DNA of 64,000 nucleotides. Origin: an uncultured Lysobacter sp. Lineage in GTDB: Bacteria > Pseudomonadota > Gammaproteobacteria > Xanthomonadales > Xanthomonadaceae. Each line of letters starts with the position of its first letter. Position 1 is the first letter of the stretch. A program made the translations under genes and the position numbers. Under the pieces are notes generated by a model. That model had not been told where the DNA came from, ran no database searches, and saw nothing but the letters and a program-made list of their open reading frames with translations. The stretch covers positions 1 to 64,000 of the forward strand of contig CAMLID010000003.1 of the NCBI GenBank assembly GCA_946480055.1, written 5' to 3'. This document shows positions 6,793-15,827 of this stretch, piece after piece.

Positions 6793-7923
6793 ATGTTCTG
6801 GAACAAGCGGGTCGTGGTCGGCGACGCCGAGCGCGCCCTGATCTACCGCAACCGCCGTTTCGAGCGCGTGCTCGGACCGGGCGTCTACCGCATCGGCGAC
6901 TGGCTGGGCCGCACCGATGTCGTGCTGCACGACATCGCCAAGCCGGAGTACGCCGGCAAGGACACCGACGTGCTGGTGGCCGCGCTGGGCGAGCGTCTGG
7001 GCGACAGCTTCGTGCTGGCCGACATCGGCGTCGACCAGGTCGGCCTGGTGATGAAGAACGGCAAGCTCGAGGACCTGCTCGCGCCGGGCTCGCGCAAGCT
7101 GTACTGGAAGGGCCTGGTCCAGATCGAGATCGTCGCCATGACCTTGTCGGCGGGGCTGGAGCTGCGCAGCGAGATCGCGCAGCGCCTGCGCCAGATCGGC
7201 TTGCTCGATCGCATCGCCATGGCCGTCACCGTGCCCAACGAGTCCGCCGGCCTGCTCTACGTCGACGGCAAGTTGGTGCGCACCCTGGACGCCGGCAGCT
7301 ACGCCTTCTGGAACTTCCAGAAGAACGTCGCCGTCGAGCTCGTCGAGCTGCGCGTGCAGTCGGTGGAGGTGTCGGGCCAGGAGTTGCTCACGCGCGACAA
7401 GGTATCGCTGCGCGTGAACCTGGCGGCCAGCATGCGCGTGACCGATCCGGTCGCCGCGCGCAGCAAGGTCGCCAAGTACAACGACTACCTGTACCGCGAG
7501 CTGCAGTACGGCCTGCGCAAGGCGGTGTCGGCCAAGACCCTGGACGAACTGTTGGGCGACAAGGCGTCGCTGGACGCCGACATCTTCGGCTACGTGCGCG
7601 ACCAGGTCGGCGAACTCGGCATGGAAGTGCTGGGCGTGGGCGTCAAGGACGTGATCCTGCCGGGCGAGATGAAGGACATCCTCAACGGCGTCGTGCAGGC
7701 GGAGAAGTCGGCCCAGGCCAACGTCATCCGTCGTCGCGAGGAGGCCAACGCCACGCGCAGCCTGCTCAACACCGCGAAGCTGATCGAGGACAGCCCGGTA
7801 CTCATGCGCCTCAAGGAGCTCGAGGCGCTGGAGAAGGTCACCGAGAAGATCGACAAGCTCACCGTCTTCGGCGGTCTGGACGGCGTGCTCAAGCAGCTGG
7901 TCAGCCTCAAGACGAGCGGCTGA
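6793..7923 (+). CDS. Slipin (stomatin/SPFH band-7 family) of the RNA-repair operon
   Basis: 376 residues. The C-terminal half is an SPFH/band-7 domain (about 165-300; SVEVSGQELLTRDKVSLRVNL, then AVSAKTLDELLGDK, ending with GVKDVILPGEMK). A charged helix follows (about 300-360; RRREEANATRSLLNTAKLIE), the usual oligomerisation region. The N-terminal half repeats an SPFH-like theme (RNRRFERVLGPGVYRI). No membrane span is seen at the N-terminus, unlike classic stomatins. It is preceded by AAGGAGA and lies first in slipin - unknown - rtcB; band-7 proteins co-occur with RtcB in bacterial RNA-repair loci, where their role is unsettled. Confidence 0.88.
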   Translation: MFWNKRVVVGDAERALIYRNRRFERVLGPGVYRIGDWLGRTDVVLHDIAKPEYAGKDTDVLVAALGERLGDSFVLADIGVDQVGLVMKNGKLEDLLAPGSRKLYWKGLVQIEIVAMTLSAGLELRSEIAQRLRQIGLLDRIAMAVTVPNESAGLLYVDGKLVRTLDAGSYAFWNFQKNVAVELVELRVQSVEVSGQELLTRDKVSLRVNLAASMRVTDPVAARSKVAKYNDYLYRELQYGLRKAVSAKTLDELLGDKASLDADIFGYVRDQVGELGMEVLGVGVKDVILPGEMKDILNGVVQAEKSAQANVIRRREEANATRSLLNTAKLIEDSPVLMRLKELEALEKVTEKIDKLTVFGGLDGVLKQLVSLKTSG

Positions 7924-8028
7924 AGGCGTGATCCGTGGAACCCCGGATGACGACTCGGCCGCGAACGGAAACCGAGAGCGCCGCCCCCAAGGAGCGGCCA
8001 TCGCATCCCATTCCTACGGAATCATTCC

Positions 8029-8829
8029 ATGCGCAAGGACATGTACAAGGTGATCGTGGAACGGCCGCGGCGCGGCGGCGGCTGGAAAGCCGAACGTCAG
8101 CCCGGGACCGACCCCGAGGACCAACCGCAACACGAAAGCCTCAAGTTCCGCCATCACTCGCGTAAGTGGCTCAACGAGAACCTCAACCCGCTGCGACGTT
8201 ATCTCGGCCGTCAGGTCGGTCGTCGCTGGGACGAGGTCTACTCGGAGCTGTGCGCGAACATCGACCGCCGCAACACCGTGCAGCAACACATCCACGAGCA
8301 TCTCGGGGATTTCGTCGCGCTGCGTGTGCAAACGATCGACGGCGCGCTGCACTACGAGCGCGGCTACGGCGGCCCGCGACGGCTGGACGAACGCTGGGCG
8401 CCGAAGCTCTACGTGGACCCGGTCGGCGGCCTGCTGCTGATCAACCACGCGAGGCTCCAAGCCGAGCGCGAGGCGCGGCGAAACTACCAGCAGTCGCGCA
8501 AGCCGCAAGCCCCGGCCGACGTACGGCCGGTGGACGAGCTGCATCAGCTGCGTCGCATCGACGGCATCTGGTACGAGATCGAACTCGCATCGCTGCCCGT
8601 CGTCGCGGCGGTATCGAGTGCCAAGCCGACGTCCAAGCCGGTCGCGCCTTACGACGTGATCGCGCGGCGTCCGGCCAAGTGGACCGGCAAGTGCTGCGGC
8701 CGCCACGGCTGCGACGCCTGCCGGCCCTACGGTCGCCCCGGCTTGTACGCCCGCAGCAAGCGCCAGCTGAGCCGGCACGAGCTGCAGCGTCACGGCCTGA
8801 GCAATCACGAGGCCGAACGCCTGCATTGA
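8029..8829 (+). CDS. Uncharacterised basic, cysteine-containing protein between slipin and RtcB
   Basis: 266 residues, Arg/His/Lys-rich. It begins MRKDMYKVIVERPRRGGG; conserved-looking segments are RKWLNENLNPLRRYLGRQVGRRWDEVY (about 45-70) and VQQHIHEHLGDFVAL (about 84-98). Near residue 222 CCGRHGCDAC has the look of a small zinc or metal site. The basic charge suggests RNA or ribonucleoprotein binding. Similar proteins recur beside RtcB in other genomes to my recollection, but I know no function. It is 105 bases after slipin and 66 bases before rtcB, so one operon is likely. Confidence 0.8.
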   Translation: MRKDMYKVIVERPRRGGGWKAERQPGTDPEDQPQHESLKFRHHSRKWLNENLNPLRRYLGRQVGRRWDEVYSELCANIDRRNTVQQHIHEHLGDFVALRVQTIDGALHYERGYGGPRRLDERWAPKLYVDPVGGLLLINHARLQAEREARRNYQQSRKPQAPADVRPVDELHQLRRIDGIWYEIELASLPVVAAVSSAKPTSKPVAPYDVIARRPAKWTGKCCGRHGCDACRPYGRPGLYARSKRQLSRHELQRHGLSNHEAERLH

Positions 8830-8895
8830 GTAAATACTAAAGAAACAAGCCGGCGGCGCCGCGCAGATCGCGGCGCCGCCGTTCAGGAGAACACC

Positions 8896-10110
8896 ATGAG
8901 TCATCAATACGAACTGCTGCATGCGCAAGGCGCCACCCCGATCAAGGGCTGGGTGCGCGGCGTGCCGCTGGAATCGCAGGCGCATGAGCAGTTGCGCAAC
9001 ATCGCCTCCCTGCCCTTCGTCGGGCCGTGGGTGGCGGTGATGCCCGACGTGCACCTGGGCAAGGGCGCGACCGTGGGATCGGTCGTGCCCACGCGCGGTG
9101 CGATAATCCCGGCCGCGGTCGGCGTAGACATCGGCTGCGGCATGGCCGCGGTGCGAACCACGCTGCGGGCCAAGGATCTGCCCGACAGCCTGGGTCTGCT
9201 GCGTTCGTCGATCGAGCGCAGCGTGCCGGTCGGCAACGGCCCCGGCGGCGATCACCGCAAGCGCCCGGACAGCATCGACACCCGGATCGCGCAGTCGGGG
9301 CTGATGCCGCGCCTGGAGGCGGTGCGCGCCAGGCACCCGAAGGTCCGCAACGACAAGGTGGACAAGCAATTGGGCACGCTCGGCGGCGGCAACCACTTCA
9401 TCGAGATCTGCCTCGACGAGGCCGATGCGGTGTGGGTGATGCTGCACTCGGGTTCGCGCGGCACCGGCAACCTGATCGGCACCTACTTCATCGAGCAGGC
9501 GCGGCGCCAGTTGGAACGGCGCGTGCTGGGCTTCCACCTGCCGGACAAGGACCTTGCGTTCTTCCTGGAAGGCGAGCCGCTGTTCGAGGAGTACGTCGAG
9601 GCCGTGTCCTGGGCCCAGGACTACGCACGCGAGAACCGCGAGGCGATGATGGCGCGGGTCCTGCACGAGATGCGTCATCGCCTGCCTAAGTTCCAGTTGG
9701 AGAAGATGGCGGTCAACTGCCACCACAACTACGTGCAGCGCGAGCAGCACCGCAGCGAGTCGCTGCTGGTCACCCGCAAGGGCGCGGTCAGCGCGCGTGC
9801 CGGCGAGCTGGGGATCATTCCCGGCAGCATGGGCACCTGCAGTTACATCGTGCGCGGCAAGGGCAACGCGGACAGCTTCCACAGCTGCAGCCACGGCGCC
9901 GGACGCGTGATGAGCCGGACCCAGGCGCGCGCCAGCATCACCCTGAAGCAGCATCGCGAGGCGACCGCGCACGTCGAATGCCGCAAGGACGCGGCGGTGA
10001 TCGACGAGTCGCCGGCCGCCTACAAGTCGATCGACGCGGTCATGGCCGCGCAGACCGACCTGGTCGAAGTGCTGCACACCCTGCGTCAGGTGGTCTGCAT
10101 CAAGGGATGA
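8896..10110 (+). CDS. rtcB: RtcB RNA-splicing/repair ligase
   Basis: 404 residues, the bacterial RtcB size. All family signatures are present: metal-binding Cys in DIGCGMAA (about 78), GGGNHFIE (about 164), HSGSRGTGN (about 184), NCHHNYVQRE (about 275), GSMGT, and SHGAGRVMSR (about 333), whose His is the GMP-accepting nucleophile. It joins RNA ends carrying 2',3'-cyclic or 3'-phosphate to 5'-OH using GTP and Mn. No RtcA cyclase or RtcR regulator is in the window. The tRNA-like RNAs at 6.26-6.40 kb and the slipin upstream fit a tRNA/RNA-repair operon. A terminator follows. Confidence 0.95.
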   Translation: MSHQYELLHAQGATPIKGWVRGVPLESQAHEQLRNIASLPFVGPWVAVMPDVHLGKGATVGSVVPTRGAIIPAAVGVDIGCGMAAVRTTLRAKDLPDSLGLLRSSIERSVPVGNGPGGDHRKRPDSIDTRIAQSGLMPRLEAVRARHPKVRNDKVDKQLGTLGGGNHFIEICLDEADAVWVMLHSGSRGTGNLIGTYFIEQARRQLERRVLGFHLPDKDLAFFLEGEPLFEEYVEAVSWAQDYARENREAMMARVLHEMRHRLPKFQLEKMAVNCHHNYVQREQHRSESLLVTRKGAVSARAGELGIIPGSMGTCSYIVRGKGNADSFHSCSHGAGRVMSRTQARASITLKQHREATAHVECRKDAAVIDESPAAYKSIDAVMAAQTDLVEVLHTLRQVVCIKG

Positions 10111-10130
10111 GGCCGGCCGCCGATGATTGG

Positions 10131-10162
10131 ACGCCGCTCCGCGAGGGGCGGCGTTTTCTTTG
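10131..10162 (+). terminator. Rho-independent terminator after rtcB
   Basis: ACGCCGCTCC pairs with GGGGCGGCGT (one wobble) around the loop GCGA, followed by TTTTCTTT. Confidence 0.85.
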
Positions 10163-10401
10163 ACCACCGGTTTCCTAGTTTCGGTCGTCGGTTTTCGGCT
10201 GGAAAAAGGCCGGCCCGCATGACCCGGGAAGCGTCGCGAGACCGCCGTCCGTCGCAATTTCGCGATCGCAACAAAACGTAACAGCGGGATTGCGACACGG
10301 TGCGCGATTCGCCCCCTCGTCAAGGCCGCGCGGGTAACGGATAGTTAACCGACCGGGCGTATCGTCGCCTGGCAGGGGCCCGCTCAAGGAGAGGTGGAGC
10401 C

Positions 10402-10638
10402 ATGAACGATCTGGCATTGGATGCCGCGTCGTCCCACGCGACCTTGTCGCACGAGGACCGCGAACTGGCCGTCACCTACGGCATCGAAGCACGTCAGCAC
10501 CACGCCGGACGCGCGTGGACCGACATACAACACGAACTGGCCGCGGGTTGGGCGCGCATGCGCGGCTACAGGCGCGCGGAATGGCCCGACGTGGTCGACC
10601 ACGTCGAAGCCGCCTGGAACGGCTCGATCCGCCTCTAG
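10402..10638 (+). CDS. Small hypothetical protein (78 aa)
   Basis: It begins MNDLALDAASSHATLSHEDR and contains YGIEARQHHAGRAWTDIQHEL and a Trp/Arg-rich C-terminal part (RRAEWPDVVDHVEAAW). The pattern is amphipathic and soluble, and no known domain is recognised. A strong ribosome binding site (AGGAGAGG) precedes it. The 240 bases upstream, after the rtcB terminator, include GGTAACGGATAGTTAACC, an imperfect inverted repeat that may be a control site. It converges with the EamA transporter. Confidence 0.65.
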   Translation: MNDLALDAASSHATLSHEDRELAVTYGIEARQHHAGRAWTDIQHELAAGWARMRGYRRAEWPDVVDHVEAAWNGSIRL

Positions 10639-10657
10639 CCGAGCGGGTGCGGCACGC

Positions 10658-11569
10658 TCAGGCTTCGGCCGGCTGCGGCCGTCGCGTCCATTGCCATTTC
10701 AGGTTGACACCCAGCGTGCCCAGCACGATCAGGGCCACGCCCAGCATTTGCACATGGCCCAGGGTGCTGCCGTACAACAGATAGTCGAGCAGCAGCGCGA
10801 TAACCGGGTAGACGAAGGCGAGCACCGCGATCGTCACCACCGGCAGGCGCGGATAGGCCGAGTAGAACAGCACGTAGCACACGCCGCTGTGGATCAGGCC
10901 CAGGCCGGCCAGCCAGTACCAGTGCGGCCCGGCGTGGGCGACCGCGGCGTAGTCGGCGAACGGCGCCAGCATCGCCACGCCGACCATGCACTGGATCAGC
11001 ACCACCGCGAACGGCCGCTCGCGGCTGATCCGGCGCGACAGCATCAGCGAGGCTCCGCACAGCAGCGCGGCGACGAAGGTCAGACCGATGCCGATCAGGT
11101 AGCCGACATCGGCGCTGCGCCACAGCTTGATCGGGTCGGCCGAGCAGGCCACGCCCACGAACGCGATCACGGTCCAGGCCCAATCGGCGGGACGGGTGCG
11201 TTCGCCGAAGAACAGCGCCGCCATCGCCAGCATCGCGAACGGAAAGAAGTGGTAGACCATCGTCGCCACGCCGATCGAGGAACGCGCCATGCCGGCGAAC
11301 AGCGCGACCCAGTTCAGCACCAGCAGCACGCCGCTGACGATCGCGCCGCGGATCAGCGCCGGTTCGCTCATCAGGCCGCGCAGATGGCCGCGCGCCAGGC
11401 CCCAGGCGACCAGGAACAGGCTGCCGAACACGCAGCGGAAGAACACCGTGGTGATCGCGTCCTGGCCGCCCTCATGGGCGAACACGCCGACCGACCCGAT
11501 CAGGATCTCGGCGACGAACAACTGGATCAGCGCGGTGCGAGACTCTGACGCGGAGGCGGTCGGGTTCAT
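10658..11569 (-). CDS. EamA/DMT-family transporter
   Basis: 303 residues with about ten hydrophobic spans arranged as two repeated EamA halves (SSIGVATMVYHFFPFAML in the first; SGVCYVLFYSAYPRLPVVTIAVLAF in the second). It is an inner-membrane exporter of small metabolites; the substrate is not evident. It is divergent from a MocR-type regulator 85 bases away. That is a common pair in which the regulator controls the transporter. Confidence 0.85.
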   Translation of the reverse strand: MNPTASASESRTALIQLFVAEILIGSVGVFAHEGGQDAITTVFFRCVFGSLFLVAWGLARGHLRGLMSEPALIRGAIVSGVLLVLNWVALFAGMARSSIGVATMVYHFFPFAMLAMAALFFGERTRPADWAWTVIAFVGVACSADPIKLWRSADVGYLIGIGLTFVAALLCGASLMLSRRISRERPFAVVLIQCMVGVAMLAPFADYAAVAHAGPHWYWLAGLGLIHSGVCYVLFYSAYPRLPVVTIAVLAFVYPVIALLLDYLLYGSTLGHVQMLGVALIVLGTLGVNLKWQWTRRPQPAEA

Positions 11570-11599
11570 GGGCTCAGGCTAGGCCCCGGCTGGCGACCG

Positions 11600-11638
11600 G
11601 TACAGATTCAGTTAGACTCGATTTTTACCAGTACAGAT
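11600..11638. promoter_or_regulatory. Direct repeat GTACAGAT x2, likely MocR operator
   Basis: GTACAGAT occurs at 11600-11607 and 11631-11638, 31 bases apart (three helical turns), in the short space between the divergent EamA and MocR genes. MocR/PdxR regulators bind such spaced direct repeats. Confidence 0.6.
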
Positions 11639-11654
11639 CTGACGGCCCCACGCC

Positions 11655-13073
11655 ATGGCCAGCGACCTGCTCTACGAACGACTCGCCGAACGCCTGCGCC
11701 ACCAGATCCAGCGCGGCACCCTCCGCGCCGGCGAGCGCCTGCCGTCCTTGCGCCGGCTCGGCCGCGACCAGCGCATCAGCCTGGCTACCGCGGTCGAGGC
11801 CTATCTACAACTGGAACGCGAAGGCCTGATCGAGGCACGCCCGCGTTCGGGCTACTACGTGCGCGCGCCGGCCGCGCCCACGCCGCGTGCCAGCGCTCGC
11901 CACCGCGCACGCGCGCCGCAGCCAATCCGCAACCCGGCCCTGCTCGGCGTGCTCGACGTACTCGGTCGTTGCGACCTGATCTCGCTGCACGCGGCCACGC
12001 CCGCGCCCTCGCTGCTGCCGACCGCCGCGCTCGCCGCCGCGGCCTCACGGGTGATGCGGCGCAACGCCCAGGCCGCGCTCAGCTACGCCATCCCGCAGGG
12101 CCTGGCCGCGCTGCGCGAACGCATAGCGCAGCGTTACGTGCAATGCGGCGTCGATGTCGATCCCGACGAGATCGTGATCACCGCCGGCGCGATGGAGGCG
12201 ATCAGCCTGGCGCTGCGCACGGTGGCGCGTGCCGGCGACGTGGTCCTGGTCGAAACCCCGACCTACTACGGCCTGCTGCAGGCGGTGTCCGAGCAGGGTC
12301 TGCGCGTGATCGAAGTGCCGAACCGCCCCGGCCTGGGCATAGACCCGGAGCGCTTGTCGGAATTGCTGGAGCGGCACGCGGTGCGCGCGGCGGTGCTGGT
12401 GCCAAACTTCAACAATCCGGTCGGCAGTTTGACCAGCGACGAGGCCAAGCGCGCTATCGTCGCCGCCTGCGCCGCGCACGGCACGGTGGTGATCGAGGAC
12501 GATCTCTACGGCGAGTTGTCGTACTCCGGCGAGCGCCCGAGTCCACTACGCCGCTACGACGAACACGGCGGCGTAATCACCTGCGGCTCCTATTCGAAGA
12601 TGCTGACGCCCGGATTGCGAGTGGGCTGGATGCTGGGTGGGCGCTGGGCGCCGGCGCTGCTGCGCGCCAAGTGCTTTTCCACCGTCGCCACCTCGACCTT
12701 GTCGCAGCTCACCATCGTCGAATACCTGGCGCGTCACGACTTCGAGCGCGGACTGCGCCGCCTGCGCCGCGAGCTGGCGGTCAACGCCCAGCGCTACCGC
12801 GAAGCGATCGCGCTGCATTGGCCGCAGGGCACCTGCGTGAGCGCGCCGGCCGGCGGAATGGCGCTGTGGATCGAACTACCGCCGCAGATCGAGGGCCAGG
12901 CTGTGTTCGAGGCCGCGCTGGCGCGCGGCATCGGCATCCTGCCCGGCCATCTGTTCTCCAATCGCGGCGACTACGGCCATCACCTGCGCCTGAGCAGCGG
13001 CCAGCCCTGGGGCGAGCCGGTCGAGACCGCGCTGCGTACAGTCGGCGCTTTGGCCGCCGATCTGGCCGGTTGA
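11655..13073 (+). CDS. MocR-type transcriptional regulator (GntR HTH + aminotransferase-like domain)
   Basis: 472 residues. The N-terminal GntR winged helix (about 5-75; LYERLAERLRHQIQRG, LATAVEAYLQLEREGLI) is fused to a class I aminotransferase-like domain (about 110-470). The PLP lysine lies in GSYSKMLTPGLRVGW and the Asn/Asp/Tyr PLP contacts in NFNNPVGSL and EDDLYGEL. It senses PLP or an amino compound and probably controls the divergent transporter and itself through the direct repeats at 11600-11638. Confidence 0.92.
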   Translation: MASDLLYERLAERLRHQIQRGTLRAGERLPSLRRLGRDQRISLATAVEAYLQLEREGLIEARPRSGYYVRAPAAPTPRASARHRARAPQPIRNPALLGVLDVLGRCDLISLHAATPAPSLLPTAALAAAASRVMRRNAQAALSYAIPQGLAALRERIAQRYVQCGVDVDPDEIVITAGAMEAISLALRTVARAGDVVLVETPTYYGLLQAVSEQGLRVIEVPNRPGLGIDPERLSELLERHAVRAAVLVPNFNNPVGSLTSDEAKRAIVAACAAHGTVVIEDDLYGELSYSGERPSPLRRYDEHGGVITCGSYSKMLTPGLRVGWMLGGRWAPALLRAKCFSTVATSTLSQLTIVEYLARHDFERGLRRLRRELAVNAQRYREAIALHWPQGTCVSAPAGGMALWIELPPQIEGQAVFEAALARGIGILPGHLFSNRGDYGHHLRLSSGQPWGEPVETALRTVGALAADLAG

Positions 13074-13151
13074 GCGAGCCGCGAGCGCTGTCCGGCCGCC
13101 CCCCCGGCCGGCGTTGGAGCATGAAGGAACCACCCGCACAAGGAGTGCAGC

Positions 13152-13970
13152 ATGAACATCGGCAACAACAATCTGGTCCTGAGCAAGTATCCGGCGGCGA
13201 TAGAAAAGCATCCCGACGCCAGGCGCGCATTGTGTTTCGGCGACTCCTGGTTTCAATACGTGCCGCACCCGACCGACCTCAACAAGCAGATCGCGCGCCT
13301 GTTCAAGAAGACGCTGTTCCTGCGCGAAGGCGTGGCCGGTCGCGACAGCGCGATGTGGAAGGCGGCGCTGCCGCGGATCCAGCGCGAGATCGGTACCTTC
13401 GGCTTCGACGCGATCCTGCTGTCCAACGGCGGCAACGACATCGTCGGCGAGGAGCTGCGCGAGTTCGTCAAGACCGCCGCGCAACCGCAGTCCACAGGCG
13501 CCGGGCCCTGGGGCGAGATTCCGCCGGAGGTGTTCGACCACATCCGTCTGGAGACCTTCGAGCACGCGCTGCGTTATGCGATCAAGGACATGAAGGAAGT
13601 GGTGCAGATCCGCGACCTGCTGTCGCGCGACACCATCATCTACGTCCACACCTACGACTACATCTTCCCCAGCGGCAAGGCGTTCAAGCTCGGCCCGTTC
13701 ACGATGGGGCCGTGGGTCAAGCCGTTCCTGGACAACGTCGGCCTGACCGATCCCAAACGCCAGCGCGTGCTCACGACCTGGCTGGTCGATCAGTTCGCGC
13801 GCGCTCTGCGTGCGTTCGTGTCGCAGAACGCCAACATGCGCCTGGTCGATTCGCGCGGCACGCTCAAGACCGTCTCGCAATGGGAAAACGAGATCCATCC
13901 GGTGGCCAGCGGCTTCGCGGCGATCGCCAAGAAATGCTGGAAACCGGCGCTGACCGGCGTACTGGAATAG
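13152..13970 (+). CDS. SGNH/GDSL-fold hydrolase-like protein
   Basis: 272 residues. SGNH blocks are visible: FGDSWFQ (Ser, about 35), SNGGND (Asn block, about 97) and NEIHPVASGF (His, about 250). The chain is cytosolic by appearance, with no signal peptide. Esterase or lipase activity is expected from the family; the substrate is unknown. A GNRA-capped hairpin with a short T run follows. Confidence 0.75.
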   Translation: MNIGNNNLVLSKYPAAIEKHPDARRALCFGDSWFQYVPHPTDLNKQIARLFKKTLFLREGVAGRDSAMWKAALPRIQREIGTFGFDAILLSNGGNDIVGEELREFVKTAAQPQSTGAGPWGEIPPEVFDHIRLETFEHALRYAIKDMKEVVQIRDLLSRDTIIYVHTYDYIFPSGKAFKLGPFTMGPWVKPFLDNVGLTDPKRQRVLTTWLVDQFARALRAFVSQNANMRLVDSRGTLKTVSQWENEIHPVASGFAAIAKKCWKPALTGVLE

Positions 13971-13990
13971 AGCCGACCCTGGGCTAGACT

Positions 13991-14022
13991 GCGGGCGCGC
14001 CGAAAGGCGCGTCCCGCCGTTT
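13991..14022 (+). terminator. Hairpin with GAAA loop, probable terminator
   Basis: GCGGGCGCGCC pairs with GGCGCGTCCCGC (one-base bulge) around GAAA, followed by CGTTTT. It lies between the SGNH gene and the next start. Confidence 0.55.
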
Positions 14023-14037
14023 TCGCCCGAGGTCGCG

Positions 14038-14592
14038 ATGAAAGCCCTATTGCTCTGGCCGCTGCTGCTGTTGTCAGCACTTCCCGCAGCCGCAGCCGAA
14101 CCTGTCGCGGCCGCGTCGGTCACGATCAGATCGCCACAGGACCTGCCCAGCGACGACCGGATCAAGGTGTTCCTGGCCGGCAGCATCGACATGGGCGGCT
14201 CGGAGAACTGGCAGGCGCGGGCCGAACAGGCCCTGGCCGACGAGGGGGTGGTATTGCTCAATCCGCGCCGTGACGATTGGAATCCGGCCTGGAAACCCTC
14301 GGCCGCCGAGCCTGAGTTCCGCAAACAGGTCGAATGGGAGCTGTCCGCGCTCAACCGCGCCGACGTGATCCTGATGTACTTCGCGCCGTCCTCGCAGAGC
14401 CCGATCACCCTGCTCGAACTGGGCCTGCACGCGCCCTCCGGCAAGGTCCTGCTAGCCTGTCCGGAAGGCTATTGGCGCAAGGGTAATGTCGACATCACTG
14501 CCGACCGCTACGGCGTGCCGCGTTACGAATCCCTGGATGCCCTGATCGCCGGCGTGCGCCAGCGCCTGGCGGAGCTGCGGCGCCAGCGCTGA
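14038..14592 (+). CDS. Nucleoside 2-deoxyribosyltransferase-like protein with signal peptide
   Basis: 184 residues. A hydrophobic leader (MKALLLWPLLLLSALPAAAA) precedes a domain with KVFLAGSIDMGG, WQARAEQALAD, LLNPRRDDW, FRKQVEWELSALNRADVILMYF and SPITLLELGLHA. These are the pattern and catalytic Glu region of the nucleoside 2-deoxyribosyltransferase (DUF4406-like) fold. Family members are normally cytosolic, so a clear export signal is odd. The substrate is not evident. Confidence 0.75.
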   Translation: MKALLLWPLLLLSALPAAAAEPVAAASVTIRSPQDLPSDDRIKVFLAGSIDMGGSENWQARAEQALADEGVVLLNPRRDDWNPAWKPSAAEPEFRKQVEWELSALNRADVILMYFAPSSQSPITLLELGLHAPSGKVLLACPEGYWRKGNVDITADRYGVPRYESLDALIAGVRQRLAELRRQR

Positions 14593-14665
14593 GCGCGGGG
14601 CGGCACACCGTCGCAGTCTGTGCGATGGGGGCGCGTCATAATGATCGGCCCACGCGAGGCAGTTC

Positions 14666-15817
14666 ATGGCCGCACCGCGCAATATCGTCGTCTGCCTGGA
14701 CGGCACCAACAATTCCCCCGCCGACGCCCGCACCCATGTGCAGCGGCTGTATCGGCTGATCGAGAAATCGCCCGCGCAGCTGACCTACTATCAGCCCGGC
14801 GTGGGTACGCTGGAACCGATCGGCGTGCTCGGGCCGCTGCGCCGGCGCGCGTTGATGGGCCTGGATTCGGGTAGCGGCTGGATGCTGCAGCGCCACGTCA
14901 GCGCGGCCTATGAATTCCTGTCCGACGTCTATCGCGAAGGCGACCGCCTCTACCTGTTCGGCTTCAGCCGCGGCGCCTATTCGGTGCGGGTGCTGGCCGG
15001 CATGCTCGCGACCGTGGGACTGCTGCATCCGGGCATGCGCGAGATGGTCGCATTCGCGTGGCAGGCCTACGACAGCCTGCCCGCATTCCCGTCGCAGGCC
15101 GATGCGGCCTCGCCGCGGCGCCAGCAGGCCCTGCGCGACTACTTCCGGCGCATCCGCAGTTTCCGCAAGAGCTACTCACGACGCGTGCCGGTGCACTTCC
15201 TCGGGTTGTGGGACACGGTCAGCTCGGTCGGCCTGCCGTGGCTGCCGCGGGTCTACAGCCACACCGCGTCCAACCCCATCGTCGCCACGGTGCGCCACGC
15301 GGTCGCGCTGGACGAGCACCGTGGCAATTTCGTCCAGAACCTGTGGACGCCGAAGCCGTCGCCGCGCCAGGACGTGCGCGAAGTCTGGTTCGCGGGCGGT
15401 CACGGCGATGTCGGCGGCGGCTACCCCACCGGCGGTCGCGACATCGAGCTGGCGCGGATTCCGCTGGCCTGGATGTTGCGCGAGGCCGAGGCCGCGGGGC
15501 TGCTGACCGATGCGCAGGCACGCGCCGAGGCCGGCCTGCCCGATCTCAGCGACGACGAAGCGATGCAGCGGTTCGCGTTGGCGCCGCGCCACGACGAGAT
15601 CCATCATTGGCTGTGGCAGCTGTCCGAACGCTTGCCGATACCGCGCTGGTCGCAGAGCGCCGACGGGCGCTGGGAGCGGCACTGGCGCCCGCATCGCGCG
15701 CGTGCGCGCATGCTGCGCCCGGGCGCGCTGGTGCACGAGAGCGTGTACCAGCGCCTGCGCCTGTATTCGGCCTATCGCCCGAGCAACCTGCGCGACGACG
15801 TGGTGCTGGTGCGCTGA
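14666..15817 (+). CDS. DUF2235 alpha/beta hydrolase (Tle1-like phospholipase fold)
   Basis: 383 residues. The N-terminus has VVCLDGTNN. The nucleophile elbow is LFGFSRGAYSVRVLAGML (GFSRG, Ser at about 105), followed by FLGLWDTVSSVG, and then VWFAGGHGDVGGGY with the His. These are the DUF2235/Tle1 signatures. Such proteins include type VI secretion phospholipases, but no VgrG or immunity gene is nearby, so a housekeeping hydrolase is equally possible. Confidence 0.85.
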   Translation: MAAPRNIVVCLDGTNNSPADARTHVQRLYRLIEKSPAQLTYYQPGVGTLEPIGVLGPLRRRALMGLDSGSGWMLQRHVSAAYEFLSDVYREGDRLYLFGFSRGAYSVRVLAGMLATVGLLHPGMREMVAFAWQAYDSLPAFPSQADAASPRRQQALRDYFRRIRSFRKSYSRRVPVHFLGLWDTVSSVGLPWLPRVYSHTASNPIVATVRHAVALDEHRGNFVQNLWTPKPSPRQDVREVWFAGGHGDVGGGYPTGGRDIELARIPLAWMLREAEAAGLLTDAQARAEAGLPDLSDDEAMQRFALAPRHDEIHHWLWQLSERLPIPRWSQSADGRWERHWRPHRARARMLRPGALVHESVYQRLRLYSAYRPSNLRDDVVLVR

Positions 15818-15827
15818 ACGCCGCGAT

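Noticed and set aside
8014..10323. 769-codon minus-strand frame opposite rtcB
   Set aside because: Antisense shadow of rtcB and its upstream gene.
14666..15817. Type VI secretion effector (Tle1)
   Set aside because: No VgrG, PAAR or immunity gene nearby; the DUF2235 fold alone does not prove it.
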